Positions 12,201 through 20,801 of a stretch of 54,189 nucleotides of DNA are shown here, piece by piece. The translations under genes and the position numbers were made by a program. The notes beneath the pieces were generated by a model. It made no database searches. It saw nothing but the letters and a program-made list of their open reading frames with translations, and was not told where the DNA came from. Numbering within the stretch: the stretch's first letter is position 1; every line of letters begins with the position of its first letter. The stretch is from Heterotrichella gracilis (Eukaryota > Sar > Xanthophyceae > Tribonematales > Xanthonemataceae): the NCBI GenBank assembly GCA_032358255.1, contig JAULBX010025953.1, positions 1 through 54,189 on the forward strand, given 5' to 3'.

Positions 12201-15200
12201 TCATCCTTTACTCTCTCCCGTCTTGGGAGCTTCTCAGCCTTTTCCCACACCTAGAATGCAACACCCAAATGGTGCTTTCCTCCTCAGGTGAAAATCCTGA
12301 GCCACCCTCCCTTGGCCGATGAATTCCTGGATGAGCCAGGGGGGTACGACAGTGGAGGGGATGAGCTGGAGGCTGCCATGCTCGAGGAGCTGGGGGTGGG
12401 AGGCAGGAAGCAGGCACAGGTGGGGATGGTGGGGGGTGGGAGGGTGGGGTGGGGGGAGGGTAACTTTGCATACCACCCACATGGATTGAGACTGAGAGTG
12501 CTTTGTCTACACATCTCCAGCATGAGATGTTTCACATTGGTGCTCTTCTCCTGTGCAGACCCCTGAGCCTGATGCTGACGAGGCTGCTGAGCTGGCAGAG
12601 CTGAGGCGGGCAGGGTTCATACAGGGGGGGGATGGCGGCAAGGGGGGCGGGAAGGGGGGCAAGGGGGGTGCCAAGGGGGCAGAAGGTGGTCCCAAGCCGG
12701 GGGACAAGCGCATTCGGCGGGTGATCACATACCATCAGCCTGACGGGGAGGTGGTCACCAGGTGGGTTATAAAAGCAATTAGGAAAGACAATGCATGAAC
12801 AGGGCCTGAGTGGGACCGATTTGCATTTGAGTGATGGTGGCGGAAAATCTATTTTTTACATAATCCTTCCAAAAAGGGCACGCGCTTACGCCCCACTTTT
12901 GTGCTGTGCAAAATAATGATCCAAGCAAGTACATTGCGTTACATTTCACTTGCATGTAGTTCCTCACATCCTCCCCCACGCCCACCCTTACCCTATTCCC
13001 AGGGAGATCATCTACACCGACAGGGATAAGGTCTACGCCCTGCATGCCCTGGTGAACCGTGAGAGGGACGTGGGCGGCCCCTGGGGATTTGGGAAAAGGG
13101 TGATCAGGGGGAGGAAAGTGAGCGGGGGCGCCTACTTGCAAGGGGAGGCAGGGGGGAAAACACCCCCTGCAAGGAGGAAGCCGGGGCCCAAGCCTGGGTT
13201 CAAGCGGGGTGGCGGCGCGGGTGGCGGGGTTGGGGGTGAGAGGGCGGCCAAGGCAAGGCCAGGGGGGCGGTGCTCGGCGTGTGGGAGGGTAAGTCTCAAG
13301 CTGGCACTGGAGGTATTTGTGGATCCACAGGAGGGTGTTGGCTGTCCCTTGGCTACCTCACCTTACTTGATCACCGCGCCGCTTGTTCACCAACAAGCTG
13401 CGGAGCCCAATATAAAATAGTATGTTTTATTTTATATACATTTATTACTATTATCAGTTTATAAAAGGTCACTGGCAATGAATCCCTTTTGGATGGGTTA
13501 TTCTGAAGAGTGGGAGGATGCGTGCTTCTTTTATGACTGTGCTGTGTCTGACAGAGTGCGCAATCGTGTGCCTGACTTCTACCCACGTCAGCTTCCTTTA
13601 GACATGCTTCTTCTTACCTAACCACGTGACACTAGTATGATCACATGCTGATCACGTGCATAACCCTCACCATGCTGATCACGCAATTTCCCTGTAATGT
13701 GATCACATGCTGACCAAATGTCTTTATTCTCCCCAGACCGGCCACAGCAAGGGGAGCGAGGCCTGTCCCCTCAACGCCGGCATGGGGAGCGGGTCAGAGC
13801 CAGAGGAGGAACCAAGGGTAGGGCGCGTGCACTTGTGATTGAAACCTACTAGCATTTAAAAATGGTCACGGTAACCAGTGACGGGTGGTTTGCATGGCAA
13901 TTTGTATGGACACTTGCACAAACGCCACAGCAGCTTGCATGTAACCATAATCCTACTTCACAGGGATCCTTTCAATACTAAAGAAAAATGTCTTTCACAT
14001 GCGCAATTGGCATATGATATTTTGCACAGCCACCATCTCCCAGGCATTGAGCCCCTAACCTTGCCCCAGGTGGGAGAGGATGAGGAGGAGACAGACGAGG
14101 AGTTCGAGGCGACCCCCTCCCCGCCCTCCAGCCCCAAGGGAGGGGGCAGGAAGCGCGCAGCACCCGCAGGCCCCCCCATGGTCAGCCCAATCAAGCTCAA
14201 GCTGAATATCGGGGGGGCAGGGGGGGGATCCATCTCGCTGCAGTCACCCTCCTCGGGGATGCTGTCTCCACAGGGCTCCATGGGCCTCCGGTCAGGAGGC
14301 AACAAGCGGTCCAGGGTGAGTGTTGCCCTTAGCTAGGGTGTGTGTGGGCCTCGCCACTGTGCTTGCCCCTAGCTGGGGTGTACGTAGTTATGGCTAGAGC
14401 GTGTGTGCTATTAGCCAGAGGTGGGACGTGCGCAACTGTGATGCCTTCCATCCTGTACCCACACCCGACCAAAGCCCTGCAAAGGGCCCGTAACACCGAC
14501 TTGGAACCCTCCCGTCACCCGCAGGGCGCTACCCGCGGCGCCCTCTCCTCCAAACGTGCCCGCCGCACCATCAACCTGGCCGCACTCGAGGACAATGATG
14601 ATGATGACGACTATGTGCTGGAGGACTCCCCCTCGCCCCCCCCTTCTCCCCCTTCACCCCCCTCGCGCTCGCTCTCCCTGGTGTCCAAGGGGGTTGCCAA
14701 GAAGGGTGCCACGGGGAGGAAGATCCTGAACAAGTCCGTGCTGGCCAGGGTGGTGAACGAGGTCAAGAAGAGCAAGGAGTGGAGGATCTTCATTGTGAGT
14801 AGAATATATCTGGGGGGGATATGTGCTTGGGAGATTGGGGCATGCGGGGCATGAACCAAGTTTTGGGATGGGATTGGCGGATGGGAATGGGGGATTGTAT
14901 ATTCTCCATTGCGATGGGACCACGTTACATTGAGTACCAACACAGGACTTGTTTGCGTGCTGTGATCTTGGCTGTACCCTACCCAAAACCCGCAAGTTGT
15001 CTGAAAACCCACAGATGCCATATTGGCGGCTGCTGAAAACCACACTCCAGCCAATTCCAATTAAAGATAGGGTGTGGGATGCTTGTTGGCCTTGCAACAA
15101 CCTCTGATTAGGGTCTGCTTAATCCTGCATATTTAACAAAATATCTATCTTGACAAAACCTTGACAAAATCTTGATACTATCCTCCCCCTTCTCCCCAGC

Positions 15201-16475
15201 AACCTGTGACCAAGGTGACCATTGAGGACTACAACGTGCACGTGACACCTGAAGATGAGATGTTCATCGACAAGATCCAGAAGAAGATCAACGGGCTGAG
15301 GTACACAGACAGCGGGGAGTTCAGGGCGGACTTCCACCAGATCCTGGTCAATGCAACCGCGTACAACGCCCCTGGGAAGGGCAGATTCGGGACTCCACGT
15401 AAGGCACGGGGGCATCCCCAGTGGGGTTGGAGGGGATGGGGGAAAGGGTTTGAATTTTTTCCTGAAATGCTGGCTTACTTGGATGCTGCTTAACTGATTT
15501 GTTGCTTGGTACCCTGAACCCTAGAGCTGGCCCTATGTGGCAGTTGTCATCATCCAATGGCCAGCAATAAATCCTGATGTTATTCCGCTATCCTAACCCT
15601 GATGCTAACACATCACCCCCTGTGTGGCAGTTGTGATCCAGTGGGCCGAGGCCATGCTTGCTTTTGTGGATAATGAGCTGCAGCGCTTTGCCCCCGACAT
15701 TCAGGAGCTGAAGGGGAGGATAGCGGAGGAGGTGGTGGAGAGGGGAGGTGAGGAGTATAGTGTAGGATTAGGGCTATTTGAGGGTGGTGGGACAATAGTA
15801 GGAATGAAGGGGCTGGAGGGGAAGGTAGCAGAGGAGATGGTGAAGAGGGTATTGAAGGAGTAGGGTATGGGTTTAGGGTTTATGTTCTTTTGTATGTGAT
15901 GATGCAACCCTGAAGAAAGAGTGTGGTGCCTGACAAGACGACAGTGGGATTAGGGGGGTGGTGAGGGGGTAAGAAGACTGGCGCTTAGGTTAGGGTCTTG
16001 GAGGGTTGCTGTCGGGTAAGGTTGATGCTGGTGATGGAAACAAACTTAAAGCCTATCCTTTCCCCTTGACTGCAGGCCAACCGCCCTGCATAGGCCACCG
16101 GATGCCGTGCAACCACTATGCAAAACCACTGCTCAAACCCTACCACAACCCTACATAAACCCCAAACACCCACCTCCCGCAGCTGCCCTCCACCGACCAC
16201 TGGATCACGTGCGACCGCTGTGGCAAACCCCTTATCTACACCCTACCCAAGTGCCATATCCTTTTCCCTTGACTGCAGGCCAACTGCCATCCACCGACAA
16301 CTGGATTGCGTGCGACCGCTGCGGCAAGTGGCGCAACGTGAGCGACGCAGTGCACGCGTCCGCTGGCAACCCCCCAGGGAAGCAATGGTACTGTGAGATG
16401 AACGGGGACAGGGCGGGGGCAAGCTGCGAGGAGGAGGATGACTGGGACCGTGCAGAGAAAGCGGGCATTGTGTGA
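299..16475 (+). CDS. TAF1: TFIID subunit 1 (TAF1)-like protein with a C-terminal CW zinc finger, 30 exons
   Basis: Largest TFIID subunit, a nuclear scaffold for RNA polymerase II initiation with histone-binding domains. Exons: 299-418, 1287-1352, 1621-1772, 2170-2261, 2503-2685, 2951-3150, 3456-3673, 3940-4648, 5155-5382, 5680-5874, 6384-6477, 6877-6938, 7236-7475, 7718-7877, 8139-8318, 8657-8750, 9158-9347, 9762-9974, 10517-10690, 11242-11380, 11719-11894, 12288-12419, 12559-12761, 13003-13288, 13737-13817, 14070-14315, 14525-14794, 15200-15398, 15631-15747, 16279-16475. They sum to 5616 nt (1871 aa) with compatible phases and GT-AG ends. Domains: TBP-binding N-terminus (GFLFGNVD, about 21-28), ubiquitin-like insert (about 752-820), DUF3591/HAT core (about 660-1300; SRPGMG, TDFLLVR, VGQQLP, NADLRRL), zinc knuckle C-x2-C-x4-H-x6-C (about 1497-1512), one bromodomain (about 1670-1790, NATAYN), CW finger (about 1810-1860). 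The donors of exons 8 and 12 are the least certain. Confidence 0.9.
582..626 (+). repeat. Decayed copy of the 3' end of TAF1 exon 1, with donor, in intron 1
   Basis: Bases 586-623 match 389-426 at about 30 of 38 positions, covering the CTGCAC-TGGA...GACTA...ACAGGT-CGAGG stretch that spans the exon 1 donor. The copy therefore carries a potential extra splice donor. Confidence 0.75.
1166..1218 (+). repeat. Decayed copy of TAF1 exon 2 in intron 1
   Basis: The GGATGCCAA-GGAGC...GCAGGCAGGCTGGGGCAC stretch mirrors exon 2 (GGATGCCAAGGAGCAC...GCGGGCAGGCTAGGGCAC, 1286-1340), with an internal deletion. Confidence 0.65.
1855..1932 (+). repeat. Decayed copy of TAF1 exon 3 3' half in intron 3
   Basis: Sequence from TTTTGATGACGAGG through GAGCTGGCTGAGGAGGGG and CTTTTCCCCCC repeats the exon 3 segment 1699-1776, including the donor region. 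Distance to the source is about 155 bp. Confidence 0.75.
3844..3871. repeat. Perfect intronic hairpin, 13-bp arms, 2-nt loop
   Basis: GAGGCAGTTACGT (3844-3856) and ACGTAACTGCCTC (3859-3871) are perfect reverse complements separated by CA, in TAF1 intron 7. No flanking target duplication is visible. Confidence 0.9.
4199..4354 (+). repeat. 33-bp coding repeat inside TAF1 exon 8 (GIEPGTSA-type units)
   Basis: Units begin at 4199, 4232, 4256, 4289 and 4322, mostly 33 bp apart (one 24-bp spacing). They encode an 11-residue repeat of the form GIEPGTSAxxx, with the variants GIPAATAA and GVEPETPA. The tract sits in the acidic, low-complexity segment just after the WIEAGEGDW...DWESAILW region of TAF1. 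On the minus strand the word GGTTCAATCCC recurs, resembling a pol III B box. It stays in frame and is probably an unstructured linker. Confidence 0.8.
4861..4894 (+). repeat. Interstitial telomere-like tract (CCCTAAA type) in TAF1 intron 8
   Basis: Sequence reads AAACTAAAACCCTAAACCATAAACCCTAAACCCTG, four slightly degenerate repeats of the plant/Chlorella-type heptamer. Further isolated heptamers follow near 4906. Confidence 0.85.
5514..5585 (+). repeat. Decayed copy of TAF1 exon 10 5' end in intron 9
   Basis: CTCAAAATTGCCGCTGCC...GGATTAGGCAAAACCAAAGCT copies the start of exon 10 (5680-5720, CTCAAAATCGCCGCTGCT...GGGCTGGGCGACACCAAGGCT), about 158 bp upstream of the real exon. Confidence 0.75.
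5875..6240 (+). repeat. Ladder of exon 10 3'-end copies in TAF1 intron 10
   Basis: The exon 10 end plus donor (5822-5910: AGGCACGCAATGCT...CTGTCCACGCTGCCCATACGCATGCCAGAGGT, then AAACCCTGGAAGGAAACCCTAGGATTT) recurs at about 5984-6075. More degenerate copies of the CATACGCATGCC-type core appear at about 6075-6115 and 6165-6215. At least the first copy retains a usable-looking GAG|GTGAGG donor. Confidence 0.8.
6718..6776 (+). repeat. Decayed copy of TAF1 exon 12 with acceptor, in intron 11
   Basis: CACAGGTGGCAAGACAGCAGT...GTCAGCAAGTCAGGGG...TGCAGTCATTTC parallels the true exon 12 start at 6874-6932 (GCAGGTGGCAAGGCTGCAGTG...). The copy keeps an AG|GTGGCAAG acceptor and offers an alternative but diverged exon. 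Confidence 0.75.
9030..9066 (+). repeat. Copy of TAF1 exon 17 acceptor and first codons, in intron 16
   Basis: CCGCAGGGACTACGAGGAGAGG is nearly identical to the real exon 17 start at 9152-9175, about 121 bp downstream. The copy lacks the rest of the exon. A similar acceptor echo of exon 16 (CAGGGACCATG) lies at 8543-8560. Confidence 0.8.
9423..9645 (+). repeat. Two decayed copies of TAF1 exon 17 3' end in intron 17
   Basis: AAAAGTGTGAGCTGGTGCC (9432-9450) and GTGCCCGAGGGCCACCTGAGG...GCAAGAGTGCAAGCTGG (9591-9635) repeat parts of exon 17 (9290-9347). Confidence 0.7.
9912..10305 (+). repeat. 109-bp tandem array spanning TAF1 exon 18 donor
   Basis: About 3.6 copies of a 109-bp unit: the CGTAAG landmark occurs at 10015, 10124 and 10233. 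Each unit contains the exon 18 end (CTGAGGCTGGCGGTGGAGCAGCTGCCGCAGGACCAG) followed by the donor GTGGGC and an AAACCCTACTAGAAACCCTACTTGG tail. Copy 1 is coding up to 9974. The later copies are intronic but keep the donor; 109 is not a multiple of three, so using a later donor would shift frame. The last copy is truncated. Confidence 0.92.
10795..10882 (+). repeat. Decayed copy of TAF1 exon 19 3' end in intron 19
   Basis: GGCCCCACCGCCAGGGGGCATGGACATGCATTTGCGAGGGAGCAGTAGAGGGTG repeats 10639-10693 (GGGACCCCACTGCAAGGGGGCATGGATATGCATTC...). The copy has an in-frame TAG where the exon has AAG. Confidence 0.8.
11999..12135 (+). repeat. Decayed copy of TAF1 exon 21 3' half in intron 21
   Basis: The copy encodes ARATRLSAAEHKK followed by frame-disrupted sequence and ends at a CAG|GTTGGG donor-like site. 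It repeats exon 21 positions 11806-11894 (ARATRLSAAEHQKAF... CAG|GTGCGT). A small indel in the copy breaks the frame. Confidence 0.85.
16060..16230 (+). repeat. Decayed upstream copy of the CW zinc-finger exon
   Basis: The stretch from TATCCTTTCCCCTTGACTGCAGGCCAACCGCC onward and CTGCCCTCCACCGACCACTGGATCACGTGCGACCGCTGTGGCAAA (about 16181-16225) copies the real acceptor and start of the last TAF1 exon (16255-16326). The copy encodes STDHWITCDRCGK, then diverges before the second zinc-ligand pair, so it cannot form a whole finger. Confidence 0.85.
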
Positions 16476-17412
16476 AATTTTGGGGGGAGAAGGGGGGGGG
16501 AGGGGGCATAATATGGTGGGGTTTTGTATGGCATGAGTGCCACTGGGCATGTATCGGTAAGAGTTAGTGGGTGGAGAGAAGACGTGAGGGACTGAAAGGG
16601 GGGCCGCAGGGTTGGGCAAGGGTTTATGATGGGATAGCCCTACAGTAGATTCTTTTGGCGTCCGACCCGTAGATGAAAGGTAGCAGGCTGGTGGGAGGGG
16701 GGAGAAGACAAGGCACCCCATTTGTTTTCCCACTGGGTGTACTTGGAAATGTTAGAGTGGAGACTCATTATTGAGCAATATATCAGTTCTGTCTAGAGAG
16801 CCAGTGAGATGGCATTGTGGACCTGCTGTCCCAAATGTGTGGCCTCCAAGAACACACACTGTCAAGGCAATTAGCTGCTGACCGTCACGGCTGTGAATGC
16901 ATTAAATGAAATTTTCTGTTTCAAACTGTTTGTCTTTTTGAGACCTAATGAGCGTTATCCTTGCCAGGTCACGTTATCTTTCTCGCGGGCCTTGATGCTG
17001 TGACTCACTGGCAGTCACAGATTATAACATATATGTACAACATGAGGGAACCCATGTAGCCTAGGGATTCACCACTTGCCAATAGCACAAGACCATGATA
17101 TGTTAGGATACTCTAAGAGACTTCATGTGGTCAAATGGTATATGCTACAGACCCTTACGTGATACTCTGCGTACGCATGCGATTGGAAATTCCATGAAAA
17201 TAATGTAACAACATCACGGACCAAAACAAGAGGCTCCCTGGCAAACACTCTTGAAAAGATTGCACACCAAGGGTAGGACTCCCCGTTGAAAAATAATGAA
17301 ACGTTTCTGTACAACATTCCAATCTAAATTTCCTTTTCCTTACCCAGCGGATTTTCCCTCGCCCGCAGCATCCACCTGCCCCCTCACCCAGCGCAGCACC
17401 GCCGCCAGCTCA
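16476..17412. other. Convergent intergenic region between TAF1 and the F-box gene
   Basis: This stretch must contain the 3' UTRs of both converging genes. I see no open frame with recognisable similarity. At 17340-17412, minus-strand sequence encodes the continuation of the F-box C-terminus (VEDDELAAVLRWVRGQVDAA-like), lost from the reading frame by a 2-nt deletion. No poly(A) signal can be assigned with confidence. Confidence 0.5.
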
Positions 17413-18939
17413 TCATCCTCCACCCCCTGCCACCTCCAATACTGTCACGCCCTGCTGCACACCCCCTGGCACAGCCTCCTCCCCTGGTACCTCCACCAGT
17501 GTCGCCCCTTGCTGCACATCCCTAGCCACCTCCTCCACCCCCCCCACCCCCACTCCCTCCCCAGTACTGCTGCTTTGTGGGGCTGCTTGCACTGTGATGC
17601 CGTGTGCATCCGCTGACACCTCCCACCCCTTGCGCACCACCCTGACCTTGTTCTCAGGCTGCCAGCCAATCAGGCGCAGGCTGGGGTTGACAGGAGCAGT
17701 GAGCACCAGGCCCCACTCTCTATTCAGTAGGTCATTCCTAGGGTCATACACCCAGATGTTGACAAGGTGGGGCAGGTGGGGTAGCTGCACTTCATACGGG
17801 GGGGGATCTGCTGATGTCCATAGCAGCCCCTCGGCCGGTGGTGTAGGCAGGGCCAGGCTGAGCAGTGTGGAGGGTAAGTGGCGCACATACCCAACTGGGC
17901 ACCGCTCCCTCAAAAAACCCCGATTGTGGATCTCCAACACCCGCACAGGAGGGGCAAGCAGAGTGGCCCAACAAGGGGCCACCACATCCCCCATTGATCT
18001 GTCACAGACTCCGACTGTCAGGCTCTGCAGGGTGTCCGGCCACCACTGCACGCCCGCTGGCCCCGCCAGCCTGCTGCCTACAAAGAAGAGGGTGAGCGCG
18101 GTGAGTGCGGTCAAGGCGCGCAGGTCCATCGCCAGCTCTGCTTTATAGAGGATCAGCTCCAGGCTTGTGAGGTTGGGGAGCGGGTGTACTGGCAGGCTGT
18201 GGGGTTGGACCGGGTGCGCATGGTAATCCCCAATCCTAAGCTGGGCGCTGGTTACGGATGGGAGCAGCGGCAGCGACAAGGGCACACACTTCCGCCCGCG
18301 GCCACCCTTGAAGGCAAGGGAGGTCTGTAGCGAGAGGTGGGTGAGGCGGGTGAGGCTGGACAGCTGCTGGGTGATGGGTGCAAGGACGCCCACTGCTGTG
18401 TCGTACTCCTCGCCTTGGTGCGAGCCGTTCATGTGGGAGATTGCCAGGTGCTCTAGGTTGTGCAGGCGACCTAGTGCCGCGAAGAGCTCCACCAGGTGGC
18501 GCATGGCCTTGATGTCTTCTGACCCGTCAAACAGCCCCAGGTCGAGTGACTGCATCCGATCGGGGTCCAGCGCGGCAAGTAGCTGTGGAGGATCCGGGCA
18601 GAGATCCCATGTCAAGTACACTATTACTGTTGGGTGCAGCACCCTGGTGCGCGCCATTTGGGGTAGCATGCGCTTGAGCTGGTTCTGGGGAAGGCTGCAG
18701 CGGTGGGGGTCAACCACTTCCCAAAGCACGCCTTGGGTGCAGAGGAGCGCGTGCCAGCGTCTGCACACGCAGGCTGCCCGGGCTCCCTCATCCATGGGGA
18801 TAGCCAGCAGGATGAGGCTCAGCACACAGTCTGGAAGGTCGCCCAGCTGCAGTTCTGAAGGGAGGCTGGTGGCGGGAGGAGCTGGCAGGATCTGGTGTAG
18901 TGAGTCATGCGTGCTGTGATCTGCTGGTGTGGTGGCCAT
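17413..18939 (-). CDS. F-box/LRR-like protein (copy A)
   Basis: Single-exon open frame giving 508 aa from the ATG at 18939 (MATTPADH). An upstream ATG at 19035 would add 32 aa, but the paralogue aligns from MATT. F-box proteins recruit targets to SCF ubiquitin ligases through Skp1. The F-box lies at about residues 33-75 (LPSELQLGDLPDCVLSLI...ACVCRRWHALL), followed by leucine-rich segments (LHNLEHLAIS, LTRLTHLSLQ, LPNLTSLELILY, LTALTALTLF) typical of degenerate LRRs. The C-terminal 100 residues are Val/Gln/Gly-rich. Compared with copy B at 25956-27517, this gene lacks 2 nt just after LEVAG, so it stops early at GGGG while the homologous tail remains readable in another frame down to about 17345. 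The substrate cannot be inferred. Confidence 0.8.
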   Translation of the reverse strand: MATTPADHSTHDSLHQILPAPPATSLPSELQLGDLPDCVLSLILLAIPMDEGARAACVCRRWHALLCTQGVLWEVVDPHRCSLPQNQLKRMLPQMARTRVLHPTVIVYLTWDLCPDPPQLLAALDPDRMQSLDLGLFDGSEDIKAMRHLVELFAALGRLHNLEHLAISHMNGSHQGEEYDTAVGVLAPITQQLSSLTRLTHLSLQTSLAFKGGRGRKCVPLSLPLLPSVTSAQLRIGDYHAHPVQPHSLPVHPLPNLTSLELILYKAELAMDLRALTALTALTLFFVGSRLAGPAGVQWWPDTLQSLTVGVCDRSMGDVVAPCWATLLAPPVRVLEIHNRGFLRERCPVGYVRHLPSTLLSLALPTPPAEGLLWTSADPPPYEVQLPHLPHLVNIWVYDPRNDLLNREWGLVLTAPVNPSLRLIGWQPENKVRVVRKGWEVSADAHGITVQAAPQSSSTGEGVGVGGVEEVARDVQQGATLVEVPGEEAVPGGVQQGVTVLEVAGGGG

Positions 18940-20801
18940 GCTGTGCCTGCTGTGGCTCCTGCTGGCCTGCAGGTGGTCAACGGTATTTTGGGTACCCGTG
19001 CTGAAGCTTGCACCACATGGATCCAGAGCCACCATGGTTTGGCTGTACGGTAGTTCTTGTGACCTGTGCTAGTCCCGGTGGCCTGTGGAAAGGGAACACG
19101 GGTGTCAATACGCAGAGGTAGCGTGGGTGAGGGTGGTGAATGGGGCGTTTCACAGTTTAGATGTGTACAGGCAGCCAACCTCTTACGTTTGTAATGCATG
19201 CGTTTTGTGGTTGGCGTGTAAGATAGGCGCAGGGCACAGCATCACGAGCAGGAAGGCCCACGCTGTGCTTCCACAGGAGGTGCAGCGAGGGTACAGGTGC
19301 AGTTAAAACACACTGCACAGGTTGGCATAGTGCAAGCACAGGCCACAGGGAACGAAGGATATTCAACTTAAGGTTAAGCCAGCAAGAAAGAAAGCGCATA
19401 CCTTACGTGTCCTTACCACGGAAAGCCGCAAGGCAACCTCGCTGCCGATGCAAACCACCCTTTTACAGTGTTGTACCAGGTCTGGTGTCAACTATGTGTC
19501 TCCAATAGGCGGGGGTTCACTTAGCATCGAAATTTGCCGTAGGAATAGTCTGCAGCATATTGCGTGCACCAGTTTTATTGCCGGGCGTGGTGGCAGAAAT
19601 AGCGTCCCACTCGAGGTGATTCGTTGTTCTGTCCTACTTGGTCTGGAGTTCACAGGGCTCGAGCCGAGGCAGGCCTGGGGACAGGGGCCCTAGGCGCTTC
19701 CTCCCGCCAAAACCCTCGAGCTGCAGCAGCAGTCTGTAACCAGAATGTGGAGTCGCAGAGCGCTAGCCAAACAACAAGGGCGAGCGCACAAGGAACCTTT
19801 ATCCAGTCAACTGTCCGGATGTTTGTTGGCAACAGCTTACACACGCGCCGATATGCACCAGTAGATTATCAGCGGGGCGAAGTTACCTCAGGTGTGTTTT
19901 CATCAGTCGTACTGACCCACCGTGCGTCTCATGGTGCTAGGTGCACGCACATATCGCTATAATCCGCCCATAAGTGTTCATCCTGCTGTAAACAGACTTT
20001 TGATGGGTCCTGCATTATGCATGCATGCATACGTGCATGCATCGATCCGTGGCGCGCTGATACACGATTTAACGCTATACGGAAAGAAAAAACGCCATGT
20101 GTCTATGGGAAAGTGATTCCAGCAAGTCTACCCGCTGCAGCATATACTTTGTTCCGCTTGCTCCCAGATCTGACCTGCACACGCTTGCCCGTTTATGCGT
20201 GGCTTTTACACGAACTTTGAGGTGTAAATACGTGACTCTGCGAGTCGGGGAATGTGCCTTAAGGGTTGGGGCAATCATTTTGCACAGGCACAAGTGTGGG
20301 GCATATGCATGCGTGTGTGTCAGTGTTGGGCTGATTGCTGATGCAGGACCACAGACAACGCGGAGTGCTGAATACAAGTGAGTACACCATGCTGACGTGG
20401 AAGCACCTCCGGGTCCAGTAGTGTCACAGCACAGGGGCAGGCGCCCACTGGCAGGTCAGCCACTGGAGCGCTGCGGAGCATCAGGGGGGCGCTCTATCAC
20501 CGCCACTTTGACAGGAAAGGCAGTGACAGCATCACGTGGAGCACCAGCGATACCACGTGGCGGCAGCGGGGACGGTTCATAGAAGAGGGGGTGCAGCACG
20601 CCAGGGCCCAAAACCCCGCTCAAGGGTTTCCCTCCTCCTGGGAGGCAACCGTCTCCTCCTATTCCCCTTGCCCGTTCCTCCACCCAATCACAGCCCGTCC
20701 AGCCCAACATTAATTAGCACCCAGCACCACCACACCTACCACCCAGCATCGCAATGGCCCCTCAGCCGCAATAACACCCACCCCACCCGGCAACCCCCCC
20801 C
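18940..20801. other. Divergent intergenic region between F-box copy A and the HPAT-like gene
   Basis: This holds the leader of the F-box gene (a CAGCAGGANCCACAGCAGGCACAGC leader next to the ATG is shared with copy B) and the promoter and 5' UTR of the glycosyltransferase. Runs of GCATGCATGC occur near 20020-20045. The short open frames have no recognisable similarity. I see no further gene. Confidence 0.5.
20753..20773 (+). promoter_or_regulatory. Short upstream ORF in the HPAT-like leader
   Basis: An ATG at 20753 opens a six-codon frame (MAPQPQ) ending in TAA at 20771-20773, 28 nt before the main ATG at 20802. If the transcript starts upstream of it, this uORF could dampen translation of the main frame. 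The leader start is not known, so this is inference. Confidence 0.45.

Noticed and set aside
20010-20050. GCATGCATGC-rich runs as a possible regulatory element
   Set aside because: The same word is scattered through introns and intergenic DNA of the whole window, so no specific role can be supported here.
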